Origin: Rhynchopus sp. YZ270_cl-10
Lineage: Eukaryota > Euglenozoa > Diplonemea > Diplonemida > Diplonemidae
DNA: 64,000 nucleotides
Assembly: GCA_964035575.1 (NCBI GenBank)
Contig: OZ037838.1
Span: 992,001 to 1,056,000, forward strand
Direction of reading: 5' to 3'
This document shows, one piece after another, positions 51,135 through 60,910 of this stretch. The notes below the pieces were generated by a model. It was not told where the DNA came from. It saw nothing but the letters and a program-made list of their open reading frames with translations, and ran no database searches. The first letter of the stretch is position 1. Every line of letters begins with the position of its first letter. A program made the translations under genes and the position numbers.

Positions 51135-51623
51135 AAAAAAGGTTTGCTTGTGTGTGTGTGTTTGATAACAGATTTAGAGTGGGTAACGCCTAAACGTAGT
51201 GGCCCACTTGTTTGTGTGTTCTGACATAGTGTCACTTACGGTGCCGAAAAATCGGCAGGGACCTAAAGCTCGGTCGTGCATGCCAAAGGGAAAAACCCGT
51301 GTTGGTGGGTCCCGCGTTAAAGAACAAAGACTCCAGGTCTCATGGGCGTTTGCTTCTAAGAGTGTGTGTGTTGTTCTGCTCTTGTGGGTTGCCGTTAAAC
51401 AGAAACACAAGCCTACCGACGAGCGGTTGTGTCTTCCCGTTCACACAACAGTACGGGCAGGTCATGAGGTTTCTTTTCACGTCTCCTGTGTGTTTGCAGG
51501 GTATCTTCAAATTGCTTGCTTTGTCAGAGTTTGTTGAAACACGTATTCAACCCACCAACCTTCTTATTTGTCGTTGCGAAGTAACCCCACCAACCATCAC
51601 AACACAACAGACCCCTTAACAAT

Positions 51624-52715
51624 ATGATGGATGTGACCTTTGTGCTGGAAGAGTCAGGCGTGACTGCGACAGTGGAGGTGCCGTGCGAGGCGGACGTTGC
51701 AGCGGCAAAGGAGGTTGCGTGCACGGCGCTTGCTGTCTCGCCTGCGTCTGTCGAGATACGCATCGGCACGCAGGTGCTGGAGGGGACGTGCCGTCTGCAG
51801 GACACTGCGTTTCGTGCAGGGGTGCAGGTTGTGCTTGCTCGCCGATTTGCCGACATCAAGTGTCCTGCTGAGTACAACGTACAGGAAGGAGTGAAGCACT
51901 TGTCGCTGTCGCGTTGTGGAACGCTCTGTCTCTCTTGTGATAAAAATCATACTATTAGTGGCTTCGACACAGAAACCTTCGACACTACCTTCGCTTTTAG
52001 TGTAAGTCAGCTTCGTTTCTGCGCTTCCCCTGCTATCTCGCAGTGCAAGACACGCTGCTACCTGGCGTGTGGGGAGGACTTTCGTGTGCTTGCGCTTCCG
52101 GGTGGGGAGGTGCTCCGCAAAGTCGACGGCCCTTCGTATGCAGTGTTCGCGTGTGGCGGTGTTGTTGTCTCCCGAGGCACAGACGGCGTCTCTGTGTATG
52201 ACGAAGACCTGACGTTGCTCCGCTCTCTCTCGCATGAAAGGTGCAGCGAGGTGGCAGTGTCGGACTGTGGTGGGCGGGTGATCACCTCTTCCGACAAGGA
52301 GAAGAACGCACGTCTGTGGGATGTGAACACAGGTGAAGCTGTGGCATGTGTGCCCGTGGCAGGGGGCAATGTGGCGCTTTCACGGTCTGCCTCTGTCTTT
52401 GCTGTAGAGGGCTCTGACAAAGTGCACCTCTATGATTGGAGTGGTGCGGCTATGGGCAGCTTTGCCCAGGACTCAGGCACTTACTTCTGCGGCATGCAGT
52501 TCACCCCGTGTGGGAAGTACCTTGTGATTAACAGTCTGGATGTACAGTGCGGTGCCTGGTCCCTGCTTCAGTATGATTTGTCGAGCATGTCCTGCGTACG
52601 TGAGATACCGAACACCAAAGGTTCGCCCTTTACGATATCGCCATGTTCGCGTGTGGTTGTGTTTGAAAACCAGTCTGGCAACACTATACTAACAAGACAC
52701 CTGCACCCCTACTAG
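51624..52715 (+). CDS. UBL-WD40 family copy 10
   Basis: 363 aa, the shortest copy. Head shows Met-to-Ile (VEIRIGTQ) and the LARRF linker. The variable segment is VQEGVKH. The front blades are of the SRCGTLC type, but the later part (AAMGSFAQDSGTY) resembles the LSPCGALCLF subfamily (copies 9 and 13), so it reads as a mosaic. WVITSS is changed to RVITSS. Ends RHLHPY plus TAG, with no donor-like terminus. Confidence 0.86.
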   Translation: MMDVTFVLEESGVTATVEVPCEADVAAAKEVACTALAVSPASVEIRIGTQVLEGTCRLQDTAFRAGVQVVLARRFADIKCPAEYNVQEGVKHLSLSRCGTLCLSCDKNHTISGFDTETFDTTFAFSVSQLRFCASPAISQCKTRCYLACGEDFRVLALPGGEVLRKVDGPSYAVFACGGVVVSRGTDGVSVYDEDLTLLRSLSHERCSEVAVSDCGGRVITSSDKEKNARLWDVNTGEAVACVPVAGGNVALSRSASVFAVEGSDKVHLYDWSGAAMGSFAQDSGTYFCGMQFTPCGKYLVINSLDVQCGAWSLLQYDLSSMSCVREIPNTKGSPFTISPCSRVVVFENQSGNTILTRHLHPY

Positions 52716-53253
52716 GGTCTGAGGTGCGTCCCTCTTTCTTGCCTAATAGCTTCTTCATTTGCGCAAAGGCGAAATGTCAAAGATGAAACATCATCAAGGA
52801 GCTTTCTTCCCCTAAACACCCTGGTTTTGTCGTGCGATTAATGTTAAGTTTCTATTTTGCTTACTTTTCCATGAGGATCCCATCCGTTAAACGGAAACAC
52901 AACCCGCTGACGAGTGGTTGTGGACCTTCCCCCTTCACACCACAGTAAGGGCAGGCCATGAGGTTTCTTTTCTTCAATGCGCTGTGCTTGTGTGCACAGC
53001 AGTGTACATACCCTTGCAAGCTTTCTTAGAAGATGACCACCAGCCTTTGTGCAATGTCCCGCTCTGAGGTAGTGCACAACTGCTGTTCATACACGACACA
53101 CAGGACTTTCCACCCCACACCAAGATGTTTACCTTCGGTTGCTGTCTGACGTCTCATGAGGACCAGAGTAAAGTGGACAGAGATACACTCCTCTCCATTG
53201 ATCGAGACAACATGATCAGCAGGGGCAGTCGGCACAAAGTCAGCGCAACCACC
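52716..53253 (+). promoter_or_regulatory. Upstream region of the 53254 ORF with part of class B cassette
   Basis: 52880-52975 (CCGTTAAACGGAAACACAAC, CCTTCCCCCTTCACACCACA, GGCCATGAGGTTTCTTTTC) matches the outer part of the class B cassette upstream of copies 7, 10 and 13, although the gene that follows is not a family copy. The inner part next to the ATG is different. Confidence 0.5.
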
Positions 53254-54511
53254 ATGTCATCCACCATCTACACCTTCCACGAGGAGCCTCTTGGCACGGA
53301 TGGGTGCACAGCCGCTCTTGGTGAGGCGCTTTCGTTGCCTCTGCGCACCACAGAGGGCACAGCAGGCACATGCTTCGTCGCATACGACCCAGCAAAGTGC
53401 TTTGAGCCGAGGCACACTGGAGGTTGCCAAGCGTGTCATGGAGGCGGGCTTTGCAAAGAACGTCAGGTTTTCGATGGCGGCGTTCCTACTCGAAGACAGC
53501 AGTGCAGTAGACGTGTTCTCCAATAAGCCTATGGAGCTGCCGAAGGTGGTCAACGGTGCGCTTGAAGGCGCCACTACGAAGGAGGTGGCGACGTGGGCCG
53601 CAGCAGCGAGGTTGATTGACGATGTGCACAAGATGCCAAGGAGCGAAGACACATCGACGTGCATTCACTTTATGAAGGGAAACGACCGTGCGTCTTCCTT
53701 CTATGTTGTGGCCATACCGACTGGAGAGAAGGGTGACGCGTTTGCAACCTGTATCACAATGGCTGCGAAGAAGAAGAAGAAACCGACTCCCTTCAAAAGG
53801 TCGCTTCTGACACAGATGCTGGCAGAGGTGTTTGTCAGTGGCAGCACTGCGATGTGCACGTTCCTGCCGCCCACCATAGACAAGGCGGAACCCGTCATCA
53901 GTTATGCTGAGAGCTGCGGCGCTATGGAATATGCACATCCATTCGGCATAAACGTGTATGAAGACGGCAAGCATTCCGAGGTGCGAGTCTTCCTGAATCA
54001 TATGCCCAGGGACGATCTTGGGTGTTTACGCAGCAAGGTTGCTTTGAAGTGTGGACTGCCGGAGGGGCGAGTCCGGTTGGAACATAGCACAACGCACAAA
54101 TGCCTGACTGATCCCAACAAGGAGGCCCCTTTTTTCACACCACCTCATAATATTGTGTTGTACGCTAACATACGTGTGCTGCCGGTGCTGCAGCAGGGGT
54201 GGTGGGTTGAGGTGTTGGAGGATGCGGGGGAGGGCCCATCTGTCCGTGCCGCACAGATCACGGATGTGGACGGTGACTACGTGGTGTCGGTCGAGAAGGC
54301 GTCGCATGGCTTCAAACCAGAGGAGCTGTGCATAGCACCGATCAACACACACAAGGCAAGACCGGATCTGCCCTTCTCCTTCCATCGCAGCGACGGCCAG
54401 ACAGGCCTGGGGCTCGAGCAGTACCTCACGGAGAACGGGCACGTGGCAGCACCGATCGGCTGCTTCGTGTCGGACACTGCAGAGGACTTCTTCCCGACAC
54501 CCACGCCGTAG
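53254..54511 (+). pseudogene. Unrecognised ORF with ubiquitin-fold segment and one frame change
   Basis: From ATG 53254 one frame looks coding to about 53412 (FVAYDPAKCF); a frame shifted by +1 is then coding to 54511 (TLEVAKRVMEAGFAKNVRFS onward). No intron with a normal donor explains the change, so it is a frameshift, a sequencing error or programmed shifting. The later part contains a Lys cluster (MAAKKKKKPTPFKR), then a segment with the order of a ubiquitin fold (EVRVFLNHMPRDDLGCLRSK ... GLPEGRVRLEHSTTHKCL ... NIVLYANIRVL) and an all-beta module (WWVEVLEDAGEGPSVRAAQI). No WD40 blades. It sits inside the right array behind a class B-like flank, so it may be functionally linked to the family. 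Confidence 0.5.
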
Positions 54512-55399
54512 TGCGGGAGCGACGGTGCTGAGATGTGTGTGCTGCCTTCGCATGCGGGTTTGGCATTCGGTATGTGGGTGCGCTGCTGCTCCACACGGCA
54601 GAGTTCTTCTGTGTCCACTGTCGCAGCTGTGTGGTGCCACCTTGCTTCCGCATCGGTTGCGCGCACTGATGTGGCTGCCATCAAGCAACCCTCACGACGA
54701 ACGACACATGTCATAACATGACAAGCACATGTTATAAGCACAATAACAAACACAAAACGTTATCACATAACTGCTTGGGTTCGGTAGGGGAGCAGGTTGC
54801 TATTAGGTCCTGTTCCAAAATTTATTCTTGATAAGACGTGTGCATTTCTAAGTAAATTTTTCAGTAACCACGAGTCGTTCTTTTCCCTCCCGTGCTCCCC
54901 ATCTCACTCACACACCAGGAAAATTGTCAAAAAAAAATCGTTCATTATTGTGAGCAGCGTTTGGTGATAAAAAAGTGTACCTGAGTGTGGGGATGCGTTC
55001 AAGAGTTAAACACTTCCCCCCGAACCCCCTTTCGTCTTTTTTCTTTATCCAAACGGCAAGTGGATGCGTAATGTTCATTTTGCATAATGTTAAATTAAAC
55101 AATACAGCATACGATACACGCCCCCATAAAAAGTCTCGAGAAAACACATTTTTTTTGACAACCGCACTCGGCTGTGCCCTTTTTTCTTTCAGGTATATTA
55201 GGGCAATGTGACAGAGGTCGGACAAGTTGGAACTCGCACTGTTCTGTGCTTGAGATCCCATCCTTCACTGATCCGTGTTGGAGACCGTACACAGCACTCC
55301 CTCCCTCGTTCTTTGCCAATCACAGAGACGAACTCACTCCACGAGTTGCGAAGTGACCCCACCAACCATCACATCAAACACAACAGACCCCTTAACAAT
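54512..55399. other. Spacer
   Basis: No convincing gene. The last ~60 nt (GAGTTGCGAAGTGACCCCAC ... CCCCTTAACAAT) are the inner part of class B. The outer part is absent, and a TTTTTTCTTTCAG acceptor-like site occurs at ~55180-55192. Confidence 0.45.
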
Positions 55400-56602
55400 A
55401 TGATGGATGTGACCTTTGTGCTGGAAGAGTCAGGCGTGACTGCGACAGTGGAGGTGCCGTGCGAGGCGAACGTTGCAGCGGCAAAGGAGGTTGCGTGCAC
55501 GGCGCTTACTGTCTCGCCTGCGTCTGTCGAGATGCGCATCGGCATGCAGGTGCTGGAGGGGACGTGCCGTCTGCAGGACACTGCGTTTGATGCAGGGGTG
55601 CAGGTTGTGCTTGCCTGTCCTCGCTTGGCCGACATCAAGTGTCCTGCTGAGTACACTGCAGAGCCGCAAGCGACGTCGTTGACGCTGTCACGTTGTGGAA
55701 CGCTTTGTGTCCACAGTAACGAGAGTGGGCATGTTGGCGGCTTCGACACAGAAACCTTCGACACTGTCTTCAAGTTCAAAGTGGACAATGAAGTGTTCGG
55801 TCCACCTGCCATCTCGCAGTGCAAGACACGCTGCTACCTGGCATGCAAGGATTGCCTTCTCGAGTTAGCGCTTCCGGGTGGGGAGGTGCTCCGCAAAGTC
55901 GACGGCCCCTCCGTTTCAATACGGACCTGTGGCAGTGTTGTTGTCTCGAAGGGCAAAGACGGCGTCTCTGTGTATGACGAAGACCTGACGTTGCTCCGCT
56001 CTCTCTCGCACGAAGAGTGCAGGGACCTGGCACTGTCGGACTGTGGTGGGTGGGTGATGACCTCCATCACCTGCTCCTCCGAAGAGGACAACGCACGTCT
56101 GTGGGATGTGAACACAGGTGAAGCTGTGGCATGTGTGCCTGCGGAGGGGTGGTGGTGTATAGTGGCGCTTTCACGGTCTGCCTCTGTCTTTGCTGTGGGG
56201 AGCGATAGCAGTGTACGCCTCTATGATTGGAGTGGTGCGGCTCTTCTCAGTGTTGATATAGATGGGGATGTCCAGCGCATGCAGTTCACACCATGTGGGA
56301 AGTACCTTGTGGCAAAGGTAGAGGTATATATGGCTGATGAGGACACCGATGATACTGATGGCAGCAGCATTTACTCCGATTTCAAGTCATACCTGCACCA
56401 GTATGATGTGGCGACCATGTCCTGTGTGCGTGTTATGTCGCAAACCGAGCATGCGGAATTTGCGATATCGCCGTGTTCACGTGTTGTTGTGGTTATGCAA
56501 TCAGACGGCGTCATTGTGACACAGCATCTGTACCCATACTCTGGTGAGCAGTGTGTCAGTAGAGAGGAGGGAAGCGGTGGGGAGGGAGGGGAGGGGGAGT
56601 GA
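55400..56602 (+). CDS. UBL-WD40 family copy 11
   Basis: 400 aa, the longest copy. Head changes are CEANVAAAKE, TALTVSP and IGMQVLEG. The front half (AEPQATSLT, CVHSNESGHVGGFD) pairs with copy 6, but the last blade (VVMQSDGVIVTQHLYP) pairs with copy 8, a mosaic. An insert (ITCSSEED) precedes NARLWDVNTG and a long acidic loop (YMADEDTDDTDGSSIYSDF) precedes LHQYD. It lacks the usual stop at YPHNSE and reads on through a Gly/Glu tail (EEGSGGEGGEGE). At the equivalent position the DNA reads CTCTG|GTGAGC, a good donor; splicing to GCCTGCCACAG ending at 56712 would give a GRPPHT tail instead. Confidence 0.82.
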   Translation: MMDVTFVLEESGVTATVEVPCEANVAAAKEVACTALTVSPASVEMRIGMQVLEGTCRLQDTAFDAGVQVVLACPRLADIKCPAEYTAEPQATSLTLSRCGTLCVHSNESGHVGGFDTETFDTVFKFKVDNEVFGPPAISQCKTRCYLACKDCLLELALPGGEVLRKVDGPSVSIRTCGSVVVSKGKDGVSVYDEDLTLLRSLSHEECRDLALSDCGGWVMTSITCSSEEDNARLWDVNTGEAVACVPAEGWWCIVALSRSASVFAVGSDSSVRLYDWSGAALLSVDIDGDVQRMQFTPCGKYLVAKVEVYMADEDTDDTDGSSIYSDFKSYLHQYDVATMSCVRVMSQTEHAEFAISPCSRVVVVMQSDGVIVTQHLYPYSGEQCVSREEGSGGEGGEGE

Positions 56603-56929
56603 TGATGAATATAACTCAGGGTACCAGCAAGAAAACCAAAGACCCTCAAAACACCCCCAAGAAACCCCCCTTTCAGCCCTGTTGCTGCTTTTCTCTTCTT
56701 TGCCTGCCACAGGTCGCCCACCTCACACACCTCACTCCTGTGTGTTTGCCAGGGTATCTTCAAACTTTCCTTACTCTTGCAGTGTGTCCTTACTGGACGG
56801 TTTGGGTATCTTCAAATTGCTTGCTTTGTCAGAGTTTGTTGAAACACGTATTTAACCCACCAACCTTCTTATTTGTCGTTGCGAAGTGACAACAACCATC
56901 ACATCAAACACAACAGACCCTTTAACAAT
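56603..56929 (+). promoter_or_regulatory. Hybrid C/B spacer upstream of copy 12
   Basis: Begins like class C spacers (GATGAATATAACTCAGGGTA, acceptor-like TGCCTGCCACAG) and ends as class B (CTTCAAATTGCTTGCTTTGT ... GTTGCGAAGTGAC ... ACCCTTTAACAAT). A cassette junction lies near 56750-56800. Confidence 0.55.
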
Positions 56930-58024
56930 ATGATGGATGTGACCTTTGTGCTGGAAGAGTCAGGCGTGACTGCGACAGTGGAGGTGCCGTGCGAGGCGAA
57001 CGTTGCAGCGGCAAAGGAGGTTGCGTGCACGGCGCTTGCTGTCTCGCCTGCGTCTGTCGAGATGCGCATCGGCACGCAGGTGCTGGAGGGGACGTGCCGT
57101 CTGCAGGACACTGCGTTTGGTGCAGGGGTGCAGGTTGTGCTTGCCCGCCGCTTTGCCGACATCAAGTGTCCTGCTGAGTACGATGCCCGTGTAGAAGGAT
57201 TGTCGCTGTCGCGTTGTGGAACGCTCTGCATCTTCACAAAAAGTGGTTTCCAGGGGCGTGTTGGTGCCTTCGACACAGAAACCTTCACCACTGCCTTCGA
57301 CTCCACACTATCCTACATAGCGTTATACCCCCCTGCCATATCGCAGTGCAAGACACGCTGCTACCTGGCAAGCGAGCAAGGCCTGCGACAGGTTGCGCTT
57401 CCGGGTTGTGAGATGATCCGCAAAGTCGACGGCTCCTCGCACTCAGTGTTCGCGTGTGGCAATGTTGTTGTCTCACGGGACAGAAGCGGTGTCTCTGTGT
57501 ATGACGAAGACCTGACGTTGCTCCGCTCTCTCACACATGAAGGGTGCCGCAATGCAGCAGTGTCGGACTGTGGTGGGTGGGTGATCACCGCCTCCGAAAT
57601 CGATAGCAACGCACGTCTGTGGGATGTGAACACAGGTGAAGCTGTGGCATGTGTGCCTGCGCCAATGTGCGCTGTCGCACTTTCACGGTCTGCCTCTGTC
57701 TTTGCTGTAGCGGACTCTGGCAACGTGCACCTCTTTGATTGGAGCGGTGCGGCTCTTCGCAGTGTTGATATGGATGCACCTGTTGGGGCTATGCAGTTCA
57801 CACCGTGTGGGAAGTACCTTGTGATACTAAGACATTGCACGGGACCTGGGTTTGATTGGAACTACGACCTTCACCAGTATGATGTGGCGAACACGTCCTG
57901 TGTGCGTGTGATTAAGAATATCAGTGGTTCATCGTTTGCGATATCCCCATGTTCACGTGTGGTTGTGTTTGGCCAAGGCTCGTCCATTGTAACAAGGCAT
58001 CTCTACCCATACAACAGTGAGTGA
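56930..58024 (+). CDS. UBL-WD40 family copy 12
   Basis: 364 aa. CEANV head and LARRF linker. The variable segment DARVEG is short. Otherwise fixed blocks are altered: FTTAFDSTLSYIALYPPAIS and ALPGCEMIRKV. The late blade LVILRHC-GFDW resembles copy 7; the C-terminal block IKNISGSSFAISPCS-VVVFGQGSSI is nearly the same as in copy 15. Ends YPYNSE. Confidence 0.86.
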   Translation: MMDVTFVLEESGVTATVEVPCEANVAAAKEVACTALAVSPASVEMRIGTQVLEGTCRLQDTAFGAGVQVVLARRFADIKCPAEYDARVEGLSLSRCGTLCIFTKSGFQGRVGAFDTETFTTAFDSTLSYIALYPPAISQCKTRCYLASEQGLRQVALPGCEMIRKVDGSSHSVFACGNVVVSRDRSGVSVYDEDLTLLRSLTHEGCRNAAVSDCGGWVITASEIDSNARLWDVNTGEAVACVPAPMCAVALSRSASVFAVADSGNVHLFDWSGAALRSVDMDAPVGAMQFTPCGKYLVILRHCTGPGFDWNYDLHQYDVANTSCVRVIKNISGSSFAISPCSRVVVFGQGSSIVTRHLYPYNSE

Positions 58025-59291
58025 GACTTTGCTTTGCAAAGACCCCTTTGCTTTGCAGCTTTGCCCTGTGGTGCGGCTTTGATGGGAGGGAATGGGTGTT
58101 GCGTTTGCTTCTTGTTGGACGTAGTTAAAAAAAAAAGAAGCAAGCACATTTTTTTCTTCGTATTCGTGTTTGTCACGTCATCATGTGGAAAAGAAAACCG
58201 ACTACAATAGGTTGTGGGAATTAGCAGGTTAGGAATTACTACCTGACAAGCAACCTAGGGTGTCATACTTCAGCTGTCAAGCATTTTTCTGTTTTTTCTT
58301 CTTCTCTTTTGTTGCGTGGGTCTGGTTTTTCACTAAAAAAGCTGCAACGGGAGCAATGTGGCTCGGGTCGACGTATTTTATCTCTAATTTTTTACCTATG
58401 TAACCCCTGTGTGTTATTTTAAATTTGTGTGTTATGTCACCAATGCGTCATCGGGAGCAGGGCGACTCGTGGTCGACTGCGAGAGATTTGTTGATAGTGT
58501 GCGCGCTCAGCCGACACGCAATCTCTGTTTGGACCGTGCGCATGGTTTAGCGTATTATTGTCCTGCTTTTAGCTTTGTAGCTTTTCCTGCTTGTGTTTTG
58601 TCGCCAATGTGTCATCGGGAGCAGTGCGACTCGGGTCGACTGCGAGAGGTTGTTGATAGTGTGCGGGCACAGCCGACACGCAACCTGATGTGCTTCAAAC
58701 ATGCAGATGCTACTTTCTTGTTTCTTCCGTGGGGGTGATTTCTCTCTTTGAGCTATTATTGACTTAGCGTTATTTGTCTTTATTGTTGTTTAAAAAGTCC
58801 CATTTCCTGGTCGCGATAGTTCGCGAACGTTCCTGCAGTCAACGCAGGGAAAGCATAATCAACGATGTGATACAGGATATGGGTGGTTCAGTGATTCCAC
58901 AGAACCGACACCATTGATGTGTCTCAACCAAAACCAAATAATTTAAAAAGAGAGAGTTGAAGTAAGGAAAGAAAATGAAGATGTGCGTGCACGAGAGTCA
59001 TATTCAGCCCCAAGTTTTCTTTGCTTTCTTTTCCATGAGTATAATCCGTTAAACCAAAACACAAACCGGCCTTCGAGCGGTTGTGTGGATACCTTCCCCC
59101 TTCACACCACCGTACGGGCAAGCCATGAGGTTTCTTTTCACATATCCTGTGTGTTTGCCGCAGGGTATCTTCAAATTGCTTACTTTTTCAGAGTTTGTTG
59201 AAACACGTATTCAACCCACCAACCTTCTTATTTGTCGTTGCGAAGTGACCCCACCAACCATCACATCAAACACAACAGACCCCTTAACAAT
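58025..59291 (+). repeat. Spacer with ~170-nt tandem repeat and class B cassette
   Basis: 58435-58530 and 58600-58685 repeat GTCACCAATG-GTCATCGGGA, GCAG-GCGACTC-GGTCGACTGC and GATAGTGTGCG-GC-CAGCCGACACGCAA, with a partial third unit near 58345. From ~59045 the full class B cassette leads to copy 13. No gene seen; an open frame over the repeat (58409-58738) is not supported. Confidence 0.55.
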
Positions 59292-60401
59292 ATGATGGAT
59301 GTGACCTTTGTGCTGGAAGAGTCAGGTGTGACTGCGACAGTGGAGGTGCCGTGCGAGGCGGACGTTGCAGCGGCAAAGGAGGTTGCGTGCACGGCGCTTG
59401 CTGTCTCGCCTGCGTCTGTCGAGATGCGCATCGGCACGCAGGTGCTGGAGGGGACGTGCCGTCTGCAGGACACTGCGTTTGATGCAGGGGTGCAGGTTGT
59501 GCTTGCCCGCCCTCGCTTTGCTGACATCAAGTGTCCTGCTGAGTACAGTCTAGAGGTGCCAACTGGTGGACAGCAAATGAATGTGATTCGTTTATCCCTG
59601 TCTCCTTGTGGAGCACTCTGCCTCTTTACACAGAAGCAAGGCTATATCACCGGCCTCGATACAGACACCTTCAGCACTGCCTTCAAGTTCAAAGTAGACA
59701 TTGATGTGTACGGTGTGCCTGCCATCTCACGGTGCAAGACACGCTGCTACCTGGCGTGCAAGGAAGGCGTACACGAGGTTGCGCTTCCGGGTGGGGAGGT
59801 GGTCCGTAAAGTCGACGGCACCTCATACACAGTGTACGCGCGTGGTGGTGTTGTTGTCTCCTGTGGTGAACAAGGAAGCGTCTCTGTGTATGACGAAGAC
59901 CTGACGTTGCTCCGCACTCTCTCACACGAAGGGTACAGCGAGGCAGTGGTGTCGCACTGTGGTGGGTGGGTGCTCACCTCCTCCAATACTGAGAAGGACG
60001 CACGTGTGTGGGATGTGAACACAGGTGAAGCTGTTGTATGTGTGCCTGCGGATGGGAGGCACGTGGCGCTTTCACGGTCTGCCTCTGTCTTTGCTGCGGT
60101 GTGCTCTAATGAAGTGCAGCTCTATGACTGGAGTGGTGCGGCTCTTGGCAGCTTTGATAAACCGGGGTATCTCTTTGTCTGTTCCATGCAGTTCACTCAG
60201 TGTGGGAAGTACCTGCTACTTGAGTTGGTGCACGCTCAACAATATTTACTGCAACAGTATGATGTGGCGACCATGTCCTGTGTGCGTGAATTTTCAGACT
60301 TCGCTGTGTTTTCATTAAAGATATCGCCGTGTTCACGTGTGATACTATTTGCGAATTCGGCACGTGACACCATTGTGACGAGACATCTGTACCCCTACTG
60401 A
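59292..60401 (+). CDS. UBL-WD40 family copy 13
   Basis: 369 aa. LSPCGALCLF subfamily. One synonymous change (GGTGTG for GGCGTG) early in the head. The variable segment is LEVPTGGQQMNVI. The first blade (KQGYITGLDTDTFSTAFKFK) is almost that of copy 15, while the last blades (LGSFDKPG, FANSARDTIVTRHLYPY) follow copy 9. Small changes in usually fixed blocks: GGWVLTSS, ARVWDVNTG, VVCVPAD and FTQCGKYLLL. Confidence 0.86.
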   Translation: MMDVTFVLEESGVTATVEVPCEADVAAAKEVACTALAVSPASVEMRIGTQVLEGTCRLQDTAFDAGVQVVLARPRFADIKCPAEYSLEVPTGGQQMNVIRLSLSPCGALCLFTQKQGYITGLDTDTFSTAFKFKVDIDVYGVPAISRCKTRCYLACKEGVHEVALPGGEVVRKVDGTSYTVYARGGVVVSCGEQGSVSVYDEDLTLLRTLSHEGYSEAVVSHCGGWVLTSSNTEKDARVWDVNTGEAVVCVPADGRHVALSRSASVFAAVCSNEVQLYDWSGAALGSFDKPGYLFVCSMQFTQCGKYLLLELVHAQQYLLQQYDVATMSCVREFSDFAVFSLKISPCSRVILFANSARDTIVTRHLYPY

Positions 60402-60910
60402 GTGATGTTTTGCGAGAGGTTGTGTTTGTGCAGCTTCTCGCAGGCAGTCCACCCCAGAAGAACCTATCCCCCCAAAAGAGTCCCCATTTTGGCATAGAAT
60501 TCTCACATACCTTCCCGCGGTGGTTCAAACCCCCCACCACCAAACCTCCATCACCCATTTCTGCCATGCTCGCCGTGGCCAGAATCTAGTAATTATAACG
60601 GATGTTTTGTTTGTTTCTCCCTTTTGTTCGAACACTGTATTTCATCTGCATTCCGTAACCACACACCACTTCGAGTCAGAGACGCCTGCAAGGTGCTTGC
60701 CTGGTCTGTTGGTCGGGAGGGTCAGGGAACAGAGGTGTGTCTGGGTTGCTTTGTTGGCGTCTATCGGAGGCTTCCATATCAATGTGAGCACAGTGTTGCC
60801 TTCCCATTCTTTGAATGTCGTTGACCTGAACACTCGAGTTGCGAAGTCATACAATACATCACATCAAACACAATATTCAATTGCATTCCACCAACACAGC
60901 TCTTGAAACA
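60402..60910. other. Spacer upstream of copy 14 (class D)
   Basis: The start matches the 3' flank of copy 9 (GTGATGTTTTGCGAGAGGTT). A short class B remnant (CGAGTTGCGAAGTCAT, CACATCAAACACAA) is followed by CACCAACACAGCTCTTGAAA, which also precedes copy 15. No gene seen. Confidence 0.45.

Larger units (their letters stand above)
50426..51623. other. Spacer with RNA-like elements and class B cassette
   Basis: Holds P1 (50820-50896), S1 (51040-51134) and, from ~51390, the long class B cassette (CCGTTAAACAGAAACACAAG ... CTCCTGTGTGTTTGCAG ... CCCCTTAACAAT). A 103-codon open frame follows copy 9 but has no support. Confidence 0.5.

Noticed and set aside
60515-60545. tRNA B-box-like GGTTCAAACC
   Set aside because: No T-stem of the right length and no acceptor or anticodon arm upstream.
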